From NCBI GenBank assembly GCA_013399855.1, contig VXAY01004360.1, positions 1,092,711 to 1,156,710 of the forward strand: DNA of 64,000 bases, read 5' to 3'. The DNA comes from Oxyruncus cristatus (taxonomy: Eukaryota; Chordata; Aves; Passeriformes; Cotingidae). Below, one piece after another: positions 36,585 through 49,310 of the stretch (position 1 is the first letter of the stretch; each line of letters begins with the position of its first letter). The notes under the pieces were generated by a model, which saw nothing but the letters and a program-made list of their open reading frames with translations, was not told the DNA's origin and did not search any database. A program made the translations under genes and the position numbers.

Positions 36585-37660
36585 TCACTTCTGCCGGACT
36601 GCCTTGGTCACAGACCCAGAGTCCATTGCATCGGCCCTCCACAGAATCAAAATACAAAGAGAACAGTTCTGCAAGAAGTAGTCTAGGGTGCACCCTTGCC
36701 CCCAGGCTGGAGTTAGTAGACGGAGGTACTGGTTGCAGTTAAGCTCAGATGAGATTCCAAAATGTCTTTTCATGGAGTCCTTTCTGTTCCTTACTCTGCC
36801 TAGCCCACCTACACGGTTCAGCAAAGGTCCCCACACCAGCTCCAGAGCCTCCCAAAACTTCCATCCATTTTGGGGTTCCCCACTGATCCTGGCACAAACC
36901 TGTTCATAGTCCTTGAGCCACACACACTGCCAACCTCAGACATTGTAGATCCCTCCCAGGTACTTCTACTCACTATTTTCTCTTCCAATCACAAATCCCT
37001 ACCCATCTGCACCACCTTCCCAATGCCAGCCTTCCTCTTGCATTTCTCTTGAACTTTATCTCTGAGTGCCTAGGGTCCTACACCCATCTTACCCCTCTGC
37101 TGCTTTGCTGCTGCTACTATGCTTCTGGTGGCCCCTGCTGCTCTATGTGTGAGACCTGACCTCACTGTGAACTCTCTTGGCCACCTCCATTCTGAGCTCG
37201 CCTTTCAGAGGAAAACTGTCTCCTACTGTGAGTCTGTAAAAAGCCCAAGTACCGACGGCACCCACCAAAATGATATAAGACAGAAATCAGAAGACTTGAG
37301 TGTTTACTTCTCTTTCCATTTGCTCTGCTTTCTGTTCATTGTCCACCTCAGAGAAGGTTGTTTGGTGGCTGAGTTGTCACTGTGGAACTGTGGTTTAATT
37401 CTTGAGGCTCTACAGCTATCCCAGGTTTAGTTTGTCTCTATTTTAGTGCTGGATAGTGGGACCCTGCACCTAAGCTGCTGGTCCTCAAGGCACCACATCT
37501 CTTTTTCTCTCATGGCTTCCCAATTTGTGAGTGTTCTTTATAACCTGAGCCTTTTGCTTCAGCCTTGGTGTGCCTGTCCACTGGGCAAAACCACCACTGG
37601 GACTGGAGAAGAGCAACGCAGTCCTAATGTCTTAAAGGGAAGGGACTCCTTCTAACTGAC
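36585..37660. other. C-rich island of unknown origin
   Basis: About 1.1 kb is noticeably richer in C (especially 36670-37230) than flanking intron. It follows a TTTTGCAATAAAAAG at 36565-36580, and it holds overlapping short frames on both strands (minus 36585-36923, 112 codons; plus 37119-37430, 103 codons). None has a domain I recognise. It could be an old transposon or retroposed sequence, or simple compositional variation. Confidence 0.4.
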
Positions 37661-40069
37661 AGGCTTTTTCTTTCCCTTGAGAAAAGGGCTCTCAGAGCCA
37701 ACTTTGCCTAGCAGTTCTTCACACCAGTAGTGAAAACTGCAGCTGTTTGTGACTGGAGCACAGACAGAGAATGGTTTGCCTTTTCTAAGTATGACTATAA
37801 ATTTCATAGTTTTCTGGGCTTTACCACTCAGCTGGTTTTAATGCCCCCAGATGCGGCAAAAAAATACTGCCCCAGTGCAAGCAGTTCCCGTTTTCCAAGA
37901 GTGGGCAGATAAATTTGCTTCTCCCCAGTGCATAGGAATAGATTGCATTGCCTTCTCTGGTGCCAGGTGGCTAGGCTCACAAAACGCATAACTCTGTCTG
38001 TGTGCACTTTAATATATAGTTCTGAGGGTAGTTTTGGTGATCAGATTGACTTTCCAACCCTCGAAGGAGAGAAACTGGAAAACCATTCATGGAAATCTTG
38101 AGGCTTTCCTAAGTGGATGAAGAGAGGTGAAAGATGTATTGTTCCTTTTTTTTAGCTGAACATATTTTAATTCTGTTGTAATGTGAATTACCTTTATAAT
38201 CTAAAATCTGCTGTTAGAGGTGAGTGATAGGATGTGTGATTTTGAGAAAGGTGGCACTCAAACTGGCTTTTTCTTTAGGTCTGTTGTAAGAAGGATTTAA
38301 CTTTACTGCTGTTTTGAACAGTAACTGGTACCCCAGAGTTCGATGGAAAAAGGTTCTGGGAACGTATCTGGATTCTGCCAGTACTGCATGGCTCCATCTT
38401 TTTGTGACAACTAGTAACCACAGTATTTCCATCTGCACTGTTTCTCTTGACATTATAGAAGCTTTTGGTGGCAGACCTGTTCACATAGGAGAATACAAAG
38501 TTTAACTGTATAAAAATGAATCATGAAATAGATATTGACTGTGAACTAAACTTCTGTTAAAATAAGGGCATTGATAAATCCATGGAATACTGCTTGCAAA
38601 CAAAACTCTGGAAAAAAAAAAACCAAACCCAACCCTGGCAGGATTTATTGTTGCATAATCCATGGGAGCCTGTGTTAATTTTAGAATGAGAGGTGATGTT
38701 TTCGGTGCTGTGCTCCTTCACCCTGTAAATAATGTATGAAATTGTGAAGGTAGCTTCTACCAATAGGGAAGAGGTTGTTGTATGGAAATTGAAGTAGTTT
38801 AGATGGTGGGTTTGGATTCCTGTGTTTGGGGCTAGGATCCATACTGAGAACATACATAGTATGTTCCTGCTACGAGGCCTTTTTACATTTCCAGAGGGAA
38901 ATGAAGGAAACAGTGTAATAGTATTAACTTTGAAATAGAAACATTCTTGTAGACATTGATTTTCATTTCTTTTGAAACACCAAGAAAAAACCCCACAACA
39001 GAATAGAAGAAGCAACAAAAAATGGAATTGAATGTAGTAGAGGAGTTGAGAAGCTGACAGTGGGAAAGGGAGAGCACAATTTATTAAAGTCCCCTTACCT
39101 TACAGTACTGCTCTCAGCATCATCTCCATTCCAGTCTGTGACCCTGTCACAGAGATGGCTTCAGTGGAAACACTGTATCTTCAGCAATATTCCACACCAG
39201 GCGGCTTTTTGTTTTGTGTTATTTTATATTTCTTCTGCCTAAAAGGAAATTTAGTCATAATTCTATATGATAAATTTATTTTTAAGTTGTCTTTAAAAAT
39301 GAATGTTTCTATTTGGTATTTTTGTGTTCTTCTGTTCCACCTATAGGTTTTCTGTGCTGGCAGAATAGAGGCTGGCTGGAAAGTCTGATATAGGATTAGG
39401 GCTAGTTTCCAGCTAAATTTGACCTGCATGTCACTGTAGGATTCATTGCTAATTAATAATTTTATCAATTTTCTTCACAGAATCAGGATGTACATTGTCC
39501 ATCAGAGAATTAATTTGTTATTTTAGCTAAAGAAGTTTGTAATACAAAGTTTGAAACAAAAATTAAAGTATGTTTTATGCATCCTGTATTTCTACAGAAA
39601 TTACAAAATATTGCTGATAAAAATATAATTATATCATTCACAAGAAAGATTCATTATTGACAAGTTTATGTGAAGTGTGATATTTTTTCAGCTTTGAATA
39701 CCTATCTGTAAAGATATTTAAAAGGTTTGACTAAAGTAACAGATTTAGCAAATGAATAAGAACTGTTTTGTTGAAAAAAGATGCATATAATTCATTTGGA
39801 CATTCTATACATCTCTGAACTGTTTTAACTGACTTACATCTAGCTTTCAATAATAGGTACCCAATTTGTTTCAAAGTAATTATTTCATCTTTGAATTCCC
39901 AGAAATTCCTGTAATAATCCGAGTTTATATTTAAACTGTCTCTTTAGAAGTCGAATTTGATAGAATTGAATTTGTTTTTTCCTGCAGAAGTTTTGCAGGC
40001 AGTTTTCTGTCTTCACTTAAAGGTCAGGCATTTCATTCCTTAGTGCCTGCGTTTGAAAGCCAGAGTTTC
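37661..40069. other. Unique intronic sequence
   Basis: No gene or clear repeat. The minus-strand frame at 38557-39018 (153 codons) shows no recognised motif and is T/F-rich in parts. Confidence 0.5.
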
Positions 40070-40340
40070 CATCCCCTGTGAAACACTTGCGACTTTTCCA
40101 CGACAGGGTCAGGTGCCTCAGTCTCAGCAGGTGGGTGGGATGTAGGGAAGTGGTGGTGAGCATTGCATGTGTGCCCAAGGGCAACGGTGGGTCTGCTGCA
40201 GCCCTCGCTGTGACACCTCCGAGACTGAAAGGTGGTGTCTGTAACACGTGGCTATGCTGTAAGGCAGTTTATTGGAGAAGCGGTTTGAGGCAAGTGAGTG
40301 CCTGGAGCGGCCGCTGTGCCAGGTGTTCATTGCAAAAAAC
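40070..40340. other. Small CpG-enriched patch
   Basis: Roughly ten CpGs occur in 270 bases, including a CACGTG E-box near 40246 and GCGGCCGC at 40307-40314, in an otherwise CpG-poor intron. A 91-codon frame (40078-40353, +) and two minus-strand frames overlap it without recognisable content. It may be a remnant mobile element or a minor regulatory CpG patch. Confidence 0.4.
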
Positions 40341-41449
40341 CCCTATCACTTAGACTGTGGGAATGTTTCATACTTAGCTGTTTAGAAACCCTTTGAATTC
40401 AAGGCGTATCAAGTACCCTGTCTAGTATTGTCTTGTCTCATTGCAAAAAAACACGCATTTCAGAAAAGTGTTTTGCCATTTGATGTGGCTGTTTTCTTTG
40501 TGCCAAGAAATGCAGTTTCTGTAGCGTCGGGCCTCTTCTGCACGCATGACTGTGTTGTGTTTGTAGGTGTATGTACCATTCTCAGTTTTACCTTTAATAG
40601 AGTTAAGTACCATTGAAGCACGAGAGGAGTTTTTTAATGAGGCTTAATCTCATTATCTGTTTTTACCTGATGCTATCGTTGCTTGTTGCTTACAGTATAG
40701 GAAAAGAAAAGCTCCCTGGAAGTCTTGTTCTGAAGTGTGCAATTGGTGTGAAATCAATCTTTCTTCCTAACAGGAGGCTGGCAGGGAGGGAAGGGGGTGA
40801 ATCACAGATCAGAAGCAGAGTGCGTCAACATCTGGCTTTGGTTTGGGGTTTATTTGATTGCTGTTTCCAAAGCTGCATGGTTAGAGGTTTTCAGTTTTAT
40901 TATAATTCTTATTAATTGCATTGTTAATCTCTGCACTGTAAAGTAAAGCTCTGCTTCCTCTAACATTATGAACTTCTTTTTGATTTATTCATAGTGCCTG
41001 CTAAGCATCTAACTATAGCAATTTTTGTGTGTTATTACTTTTTCTAGTTGCACTCAAGCCTACAGTGGAACAGAGATTACTCAGCAAATGTCTGTAACAA
41101 CAGTGGGTTGTAATTGCTTAATTAGGCAAATGTATAGTAAGTTAACAAGTGAGATATTTTAGCCATCCTTGATTTAATTATGTGCTGTATGTGTTTGAAA
41201 AGCACATAAAGAACTAGAGGGGGAAAATGCATCACAAATTGGTCAGATTATTTTGTTAGACTGAGTTTAGATTTTCCTTAGGATACAGCTTCAGTAAACC
41301 AACTGAAGTAGGCTATTTCCTTTAGGAATTCAAGCATAAGTCACTGTCTGAAAAGCTGTCATTAATTATTCACAGCATTGCTGCACTTTTGTCCCTTTTC
41401 TACTTCATAGGGTATCACTTTTCCAAGTGCTTGTTTTGGTAGAAATCAT

Positions 41450-41481
<32 letters not shown>

Positions 41482-42479
41482 GTAGGCATGGAGCACTGCA
41501 GATTTGCTGAAATTATATAGTGTTATTTCCTTCTTGCATATGTAACCTGTGAAATACTTAGAATCTGCTTAAGTAGTGGGTGTGTTCTTTTCTTCCCAAA
41601 TATATTCATGGTGTGTGGGGGGACAGGAGGAGGAAGGAGAGGAGAAAAGTGGCATGATCCGTTTTCATCTAGCAACATTTTTGAATATAGTGAGCTGGAT
41701 ACTCCAAGAAGTTGCTTCGTATGATACAACATGGTATGTAATGAATATAGAAGACAAGTAGGAATCCTCATGGAAAACTTCCATATTAGGGGGATGTCCA
41801 TCCATGTAGTGGTCTTTTCTACGGAATATCCTCTTCTTTCCCCCTCTTGCAATAGAAAAGATGAGGCAGAACATGTCGTAGAAGGGAAGGATATTGCTCC
41901 TCTGCTGATGCTGCTTTTATTTTTGCCAAAAATGGTACTTACAACCCAGGAAGCCACAAACAAACCTTTGTGGTTCTGAGTCTGCTGCTTGCTGTGTGGG
42001 AGCACAACTTGGGCAAAGGGAAATTGAGTGTGTCGTTATCTTCAAGATATTTTAGAAGGTATGAATGTTCTCTAGCGATAAGATGCATGCAGAGATGGTG
42101 GAGCTGCACCTGACAACACAGCTGTATCAGGGCTTCCCACATCACAGTGAAGTCCTAGTGTCCTACATTATAGAATTGCTACCTGGATCTAGTGTATAAA
42201 ACAGATGATACTCTAGTCTTTTTCACTTTTGAAGATAAGAGGAAAGTCACAGGAGAATTGAGACAGAGTCATGTCTCTTCCTCAGCTCAATGCCCCACAC
42301 TTCAGATGTCCTTTAGGGAGATCCAAAGGGCTGGGTTATGCCAGGAGTCTGAGCTCCGAGCGAGAAAGAGGGAATTGAGAACAGCTTTTTGATCTTAAGT
42401 TGCCAGAGGGTAACAATACTTCATGGTACCAATTTTATGTTCCATAAAATGTACGTCCTGTAAAAAATTGTTATAAATT
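40341..42479. other. Unique intronic sequence
   Basis: It contains the poly-T run at 41453-41481. The minus-strand 160-codon frame at 41523-42005 has no domain I recognise, no promoter context and several overlapping frames on both strands, so I treat it as chance. Confidence 0.5.
41453..41481. repeat. Poly-T run (29)
   Basis: Twenty-nine consecutive T followed by GTAG. It looks like a splice acceptor tract but no coding segment follows. Confidence 0.95.
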
Positions 42480-42850
42480 ATTTATTGCAGAAATCAGTTA
42501 TTCCAGTTATATTCTCTTCCCCTTTTGAGAGTATTCACCTTTCTCTGCCTGATGTTTCATCATTATTCATGAGCAGCATTAATGAAGCAGGTGCATAATT
42601 TGCACAAGAAATATCTGGCTATAGTGTCCATAGTTCATTCCAGTGAGGAAGAGGCATTGAAATAGACTGCTGAAAATGAAACCTGCTCTCTCTGCTTCTG
42701 GGAGGTGTAAATATGTTTCAATATTAAACAGAAGAACCTGATTTTGTCAGGTTGTAGCAGTAAATAGTGACAGCAATCAACCCTGAGAAGCAATTAATTT
42801 ACACAAGAATTAGTAATCTACACAAGAATTAGTAATCACTTGCCGTTATA
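42480..42850. promoter_or_regulatory. Candidate conserved non-coding element (AT-rich)
   Basis: The block is dense in homeodomain/POU-like words (TTATTCATGAG, GCATTAATGA, GTGCATAATTTGC, CAATTAATTT) without repeat similarity. That is typical of intronic enhancers but not specific. It ends in a perfect 19-base tandem duplication (42800-42837). The regulatory role is inference only. Confidence 0.25.
42800..42837. repeat. Perfect 19-bp tandem duplication
   Basis: TACACAAGAATTAGTAATC occurs twice, head to tail, without mismatch. Perfect identity suggests a recent event. Confidence 0.95.
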
Positions 42851-44137
42851 TGGAAATTAAATGCTAACAGCCTTTCTAAAACACTGAATGATCTGAATCT
42901 TCGTTCCAAAGACAGCTTCCATGTCCCAGCTTCAACCAGGTTAAATCTTCTGTAGCAGGTTTGCTGCCAGACACTTGAGGCTGAGTGACAGCTCCTTATT
43001 AGCAGCAGGGCTGCAGATCTGCATCTTCGCTTTCACAGTGTTTTCAGTCATTCTTTTGTTTATGCTTCAACGTTCTGCAGTCTGTTTATTCCTGCCTGAC
43101 AGCATTTGTTTGTCCAGCTGGCAGGTCACAAGTAGATGGCTGGGGTAGTTCAGTGCATATAGTAGGCCACTTTACTGATACAATTTTAGGATTTTGAAAG
43201 GTGTTTCAGTACTTGGAGAATGGGAACTGAGCTTTTTTAAATACCAATGCACACAAGTGGAACAAGCCACATTAAAACCCTGTTTAATGATTCCTAATTG
43301 CCAGGAGGCTGTGATATTAATATATAGTCAGTTATATATTGTTTAAATGTATGCAGTTTGTTATAGGAAAAAACCCCAAGCAAACTAGGTGCCTAGTAAC
43401 AAGGCTTCATCCAACCTGTCCTGGGTAAATTTAGGTCATATGTTTTCTAGATTGACTTCCAGAGTGATGCCTCTTGGAGTGTTTCCAAAAGATAATCAAT
43501 ATATATGATGTGATAAACAGCCTGTTTTTAGAATGTACATGACCATTTTCCAGTTTCAGATCAGTCATGATAGGCAGATTATTAGCTCTCAGTGAACTCC
43601 TAAGCAAACTAATTTAGCACAATCATGGGGTCAAATTCATGTGATCGGGAGCCTGACCAAACACAGAAGGCTTACCCAGGACATTTGGTAGGAAAAAGCA
43701 AGAAGTTCTCCAAACTCCCAGGTTTCTCATAGGGACCTTCTCCTTTCCTGCTCCTCTCAGCTGTGCTCTGATGAGTAGGACTGTGGAGTTTGGGCAGGAT
43801 TTTGCCTAGGGACAGACGACAAATATAAACACAGAAGAGTAACAGTCACTAGTTACATTGAATCAAGTGGAATTTTCCATCACTGTTATTGCTTATTGTA
43901 CATATTGCCATCACGAACAGCGTCCCTGGCCAGGAGCCATGGTCCTCCCCTCTGGTGCTCACAGGGGACAGAAGATGACCCTGCCCAGGGATCTTGTCAG
44001 GCACCCGCAAGACACCAGGCCAAGACAGACAGACAAAATGGCAAACAGAGGAGTACAAAGAAACAATGAGAGGAAACTGAGCAAACTAAAAAGCAAAGTG
44101 CTCAGCATCCAGTAACCCTGATGATGGACAATTTTGG

Positions 44138-44185
44138 TTTTCTTTCCTCCTTTTTTTTTTTTTTCCCTTTCTTCTTTTTTCTCTT
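44138..44185. repeat. 48-base pyrimidine-only tract
   Basis: Only C and T occur for 48 bases, including a run of 14 T. Such tracts can adopt triplex structures. No retroelement body is recognised beside it. Confidence 0.9.
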
Positions 44186-47100
44186 ACATCACTTTTACCA
44201 TAAAGTAAGTGTTTGATATTCTCCTTACCTTTTACTAATGAAATGTTAATCCTGTCAGTAGATTGTTCTCTGTGTTAGTTCCTTCTAAGTCTTGACGCTT
44301 TTCCAGAACACAATGCACATGACAGAAAAATGAAAATACTAGTCTAGATGTGGGCAAAACTTAGTTTGACCTTAAGAGAATGAATAAGAAGATGAAAACC
44401 TCAATTTAAAAAAAAAAAAAAAAAGGGCATCTGGCATGTTCAGGTAGGGTAGATGGTCAAGGATAGGGAAACAAATGTTTTCACCCTCTGCATCCTTAGA
44501 TTTTCTCATCAGTGCCTTCCTTGAATATTTCTCAACATGTTAAGGCTGTGTGTGATGCTGTTGAGGCCTGCCACAGTTGTAGAAGAGCTTGAGGACTTTT
44601 TTGTTTTGCAAGTAATGTCCTTTCAGTCTTGACAATTTTTGAAAGTCACTCAGCATTTGTGACAACATGGAAGGAATGTTGGTAGTAAATATTTAAGAAC
44701 AAATTTTGGGATATCTGAGGAATTTCCTCTGGGAAGGGTAGCTGCCTGCTGTGGAGTGTTTTATACCAACATTTGTGGTTGAAAAATGAGTGCAAGGATT
44801 GTCAGTGGTTAAGAGACATCATACAGGTCTAAAAAGGAGAGTTCACTTTCTCTTAATTTGATCTTTGGTGAAAATTGCAGATTCGGATAAAATATTCTTA
44901 CGCAATGGGGAATCTAGTAGATCATCTAATTTCTTTAAAATATTTCTGAAATGTGCAGAAGAAATTTTCAAAAGTGAATTTTTTAAAGTCTGACGGAGCG
45001 ATCTGAAAAGATTATCGTTTTCTAAAAATGAGAAAAAAAATTGCTCATACTTTTCAGCTTCTAACACTGATTGGTACTCAGTGTGTAGGTGTGATTATCA
45101 GCATAATAAAAGTCCATTTTCTCTGTAAGAAGAAAAAGAAAGTTACTTTGCCCTTGATGATGTCGCTGCAAGACATGAGTAATCTTTATTGAATTTGTGA
45201 GCAATCATCTGAAGTAACTGCATAGAACTTTTAAAACTCAGTAGAAGTTTTTTAATTAGCCTTTTTTTTCTTTTGGCCCTAAATTCAGCTCCCTGTAGAG
45301 AAAACTAATATGTCATTGGCATTTGTGTGTTATTTAAATGTTACTTTACTGAGAAGTTATCACACTATTTAATTCTGCTAGGAATGAACATGGATCAGTT
45401 TGATACTGATTGACGGGAAGAGATAAAGCCACAGTATTACAGCATTGTGAACGTTGTGCAACTATACCTGTAGTAAAATTTAAAAAGCAATATTTTTCAG
45501 ATGTGTATTGTGCTTTGCTCTCTGCTTGAGTGTTATTTTCTGCATACTATATTACTCATAGGAAAAATAAAGAGTTTGATTGATTCTTCAGGAGCTCTAC
45601 TGCATACAAACCAGTGCTGTGCCAGATTCCTTCCTATAACAAGGTTGCCTAGCTTTCCCCTTTTCTGAGAGGGTTCTAAACCACACGTGGACTGTGACTG
45701 AGATTTATAGACTTTCACTGAGGAACATACCATAGGTATGCTTGGTACTGGCCCTCACATCAGGTTTAGAATATGGAATTTTCCCTGAGAAAGCCATTGT
45801 GAGTGCTTCTGAAAATGGCAGTATTTCCACAGCTCTGCTGACTGATTAGCTTAATTATCTGGAACTGGAGTCCAGGTAATTCCCTGGGTTGAGGGAGAGG
45901 GGTAATGACAGCACTTTGAGGGTTGAAAGTTCGTCTTCGGGGCAAACTGTAACAGGAGGGGAGATTTGGTTGCTGGTATGGAGAGCACTGTAGTACAAAA
46001 GCAACAGCCCCTGCTAAACTAGGCTGGACCACAAGCTCCCCTGCACAGTCCTGCCTTTTTTTACTTTGGGCCTAATGTGAGGCATTGCATAACTTTAATT
46101 TTGTTCTTTTTGCACTGCTCAGCCAATGGCACTTCAGGCTGGGAAAGATGTTGCCCTTAGCTGCCTTTACACATGAGTTTTAGGGCACTGGTTTATGTAA
46201 CCCACTTAATGGGTTTTTTCCTTACATTGTTGCCAGATGTCACCCCTTGTACATATTTGCCCTTTACAGCTCACTTAGCTGTCCTTGATCAGGGCTCTGC
46301 TGTGCTAGCAGAGCTTGCCCCTATGCCACAGAGGGCAAAGAGCTCAGAAAGGAATGGTCTGCTTGACTGAAGAAAAGGGAGCAGATCATGGTCCCACCAT
46401 TTCCAGCAGTCATTCCACAGCTCTGACCAGTTTGTTCAGCTGGGAACAAGGAGGTTTCAAATCTGCTCCACACTCTCATGTTCAGACTTGGGCAGAAAGG
46501 AGAGAGCCTGTACTTTCTGCAGTGGCTATTGACCCACATCAGTTCTGTGGGAAAACCCCATTCGACAAGTTTGAATGCAATGACTCTTGAAAAAAATGTG
46601 TCACATTGCGGTCAGTGCGTTTCATTTATTTTAAACAGGTGCATTGTCACGTCCAAGCTGCTGTCACTAAATTTTCCAAGAACTTGAAATGTTCGGAGAG
46701 CTTTGAGATTTCCTGTTTTAAATCCATACAAGGTGCCTGTCTCCCTGAATGCAGGGCTGTCCTCAGCTGGTAGGTGGCTGCATACAGGGTTGTACAGTGA
46801 ACACTCACTTTGCCAGGACAAATGTTCAGTCAATCCAGATGACTCCGTGAGACCTCAGGTGTCTCCAGCAGCGTGACCAGTCTGGTCTCTGGCAGGGAAA
46901 ATCATTTGTTCTGGTCTTATTTTTTCTAGTCTGAGAATGAATTTGTCTGTCCTGTGCTGTTCCCCATATATAGAGAGGTGCTCTGGAATTATGTCATTTG
47001 GAGTAGCAACAGGCCTGGTAGATGATGTATCAGCCTTACCTGTGTCTTCTCATGTTTGCTTCTATGATACCAAATTGAAATTACAGCAACCTAGCCAACA

Positions 47101-47433
47101 TGATTTTCCATTCAGGCATTTCTTATCTAATACAGAATTTTTTTTAAGTCACCAAGTCTTAATGTTTTCAAAAGTTATTTTAATTTTACAAACACTTCCT
47201 CAGAATTTTTGCTTGAAAACTATATAGTGTTTTTTGTAGATAATTTTTCAATTTTTGTCTTAGGTTGTCCAGTTTTTTTAAACTTACGTTGAAAGTAACA
47301 TGAAAATGAATTTTAAAACATAAGGGAAAATGAGTTTTTACATCATCTTTTCAAAATTGATTATAAAACCCCAGCTCAGAAAATGTTCTCAAAACATGCT
47401 TGGTTAAAAAAAAAGTCTAGATCTAGATTTTTT

Positions 47434-47449
47434 TATATATATATATATA
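47434..47449. repeat. (TA)8 microsatellite
   Basis: Simple alternating TA directly after a T run and the palindrome TCTAGATCTAGA (47416-47427). Confidence 0.85.
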
Positions 47450-49146
47450 ATATAAAGTAACCATTGTAGCAAAATCCGAGGTAGTTCAATAAAGTTTCCA
47501 TCTCATTTTTAATTAAATACAATATTCATTACAATGAGAAGATTCTTTAAATTAAAGATTAAACAGGAGTTTAAGACATTTTAGAAGCCTAGTAGATGTT
47601 CAAAAGTGTTCTTATATTACACTTGGTGGAGCTCTTCAAGAAAGCACATCTTTATTTTCGCATTATTTATGTAACAGGGAAACCTGGATGCCTCAGTCTC
47701 CAATATTAAACACATGTATGCTATTGTATGTGCAGGTAGTCCCAGAAGTTCATGAAGAGGTGATTATCAGTAAGAGCATAAGCTGCTACTGTCTAAGTGT
47801 TCTGGGGTTTTTTTCACTCATACTAAGTAGTCCCTTATTCTACAACTGGTTAATCATTAGAAGTATGACACAATTTACATGTAGTGGCACTGGAAGCACT
47901 AATTTCACTGTTTATTTCCTGAAATACCACAGTTGATGTTTTTGGAACTAGAGAAACCTATTTCACTACGGGTTCTATACTTATAAGATTAAAATACTCT
48001 TTCTATGCAAATACTGCCTTCCTCTAGGATTACTGTAATTGATGGTTCTGTCCCTTGGATTTGTGGAGATGGCTATTTTCAGACTGTCTGCAGGTAATGA
48101 CTGTTCTCTGACTTGTTAATCTCTTCTCTTCTGTTTATCTGAGCAGATGTTGCTTAACCCACAAAATGGCTAGTACCAGTAAGACCAATAAAGAACGCAA
48201 GTAAGGGGAAAAGTTTTCGTGAAAATGTGGGGCAGAGACACTAGCAGGAGAGAGGAAGGCACAGTGAAGACAGTGAAGGTAAAAAGAAATTTTTAGCACA
48301 TATTTTTCATGTGAAAAATGTTCTGGAATGGCAGACTTTGGTTTTGGGTGAGTATTGGAGGTAGTTTCCGGACACAGAAAGGATTGTCCACTTGTATGGT
48401 GGTCTGAGGCATGCATGCTTCTTTGTGCTTCTTCTGTGACTTGTGCAAATGAGGAATTCCGAAGGGATGGGTACTTGCAGCTTGTCTGGGCTCTCCACAT
48501 TTTGGGGTTCTTGGGACCTCAGAAACAAAAGAATTTGGGGTTCTTCCAGAGAGATGTGTTGGGCACATGGTTGCATCAGCAGAAATGGGATTGAGGATCA
48601 GGCAGTGGAGTCCTCTAGCAGTTCCTCTAATGACTTGCTATTTGATCTTTCAAGAACCAGAATATCCTATAAGTGCAGGGTAGGTAACTTCCTACCAACA
48701 CACACTGGAGACTTATCCCACCTAGTAAGCATATGCTGAATCTAAAGGGACTGACCCCTCATGGTGGCATTTCAAGCTCTGCCTGCAAGGGCACGGTCAA
48801 GGTTACATAAAGGAAAGCTGTATAGAAATGTCCCAGGCCACACTGTGCAAAGCTGGTCTGAGCACTGCTTTGCCAGCTCTGATGAGAGGGTAATCGAACC
48901 CGAGAGCTGTGTACCTAACATTCCCATACAGTTCTGTAAGCATTAGCGTGCTCTAAACAGCACGGAGTTTTGAGATGGGCCATTTCATTTCCATTAACCT
49001 AAAAACAGCTTTTAGTGTACTTCGTACTTTTGAACCTGAAGTAAATCATAAATACCTCTGTTACAAGCTCTGGAGATTTAGAAACATGAATAGTACAGAC
49101 CATTGAATTAAAATTTAGCAATTACATCAGTGTTGCCTTATGGTAG

Positions 49147-49310
49147 GGCTGGGGAATCAGGAAATTTGGGCTTTATTTCTGGTCCTGTCAAGTTCACTGT
49201 GTGACCATAGGCAAGCAGCTTAACCTCACAGCATCTGAGGTTAATACTTACCCAACTTGAAGGGCTTTCTGAGGCTAGATTAATGTTTCTGTTGTTACTT
49301 GCAATGAATG
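49147..49310 (+). repeat. MIR-type SINE (CORE-SINE)
   Basis: GGGGAATCAGGAAATTTGGG, then TTTCTGGTCCTGTCAAG, then CACTGTGTGACCATAGGCAAG and CAGCTTAACCTCACAG reproduce in order the MIR consensus (GGAGTCAGGAGACCTGGGTTC ... TGGCTCTGCCAC ... GTGTGACCTTGGGCAAGTCACTTAACCTC). It is in sense orientation. The internal RNA polymerase III promoter is lost and the copy is ancient. Confidence 0.75.

Larger units (their letters stand above)
42851..49146. other. Unique intronic sequence with simple repeats
   Basis: No gene recognised over 6.3 kb. It contains a pyrimidine-only run of 48 (44138-44185), a run of 18 A near 44407, the 12-bp palindrome TCTAGATCTAGA at 47416-47427 followed by (TA)8 at about 47434-47449, and several short frames without known motifs (for example three overlapping minus-strand frames at 48135-48576). 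Confidence 0.5.

Noticed and set aside
38557..39018. 153-codon minus-strand frame
   Set aside because: Composition-driven (T-rich antisense of A-rich DNA) and without domain or splice context.
41453..41490. Poly-T plus GTAG read as a splice acceptor
   Set aside because: The following sequence does not encode the conserved RSK segment and no donor completes a convincing exon; poly-T runs mimic acceptors.
41523..42005. 160-codon minus-strand frame
   Set aside because: No recognisable motif, and competing frames occur on both strands with no gene signals around it.
43858..44424. GC-richer frame followed by poly-pyrimidine and an A18 run as a retropseudogene
   Set aside because: The frame (85 codons) resembles no known protein, and the A run is about 300 bases away with unrelated sequence between.
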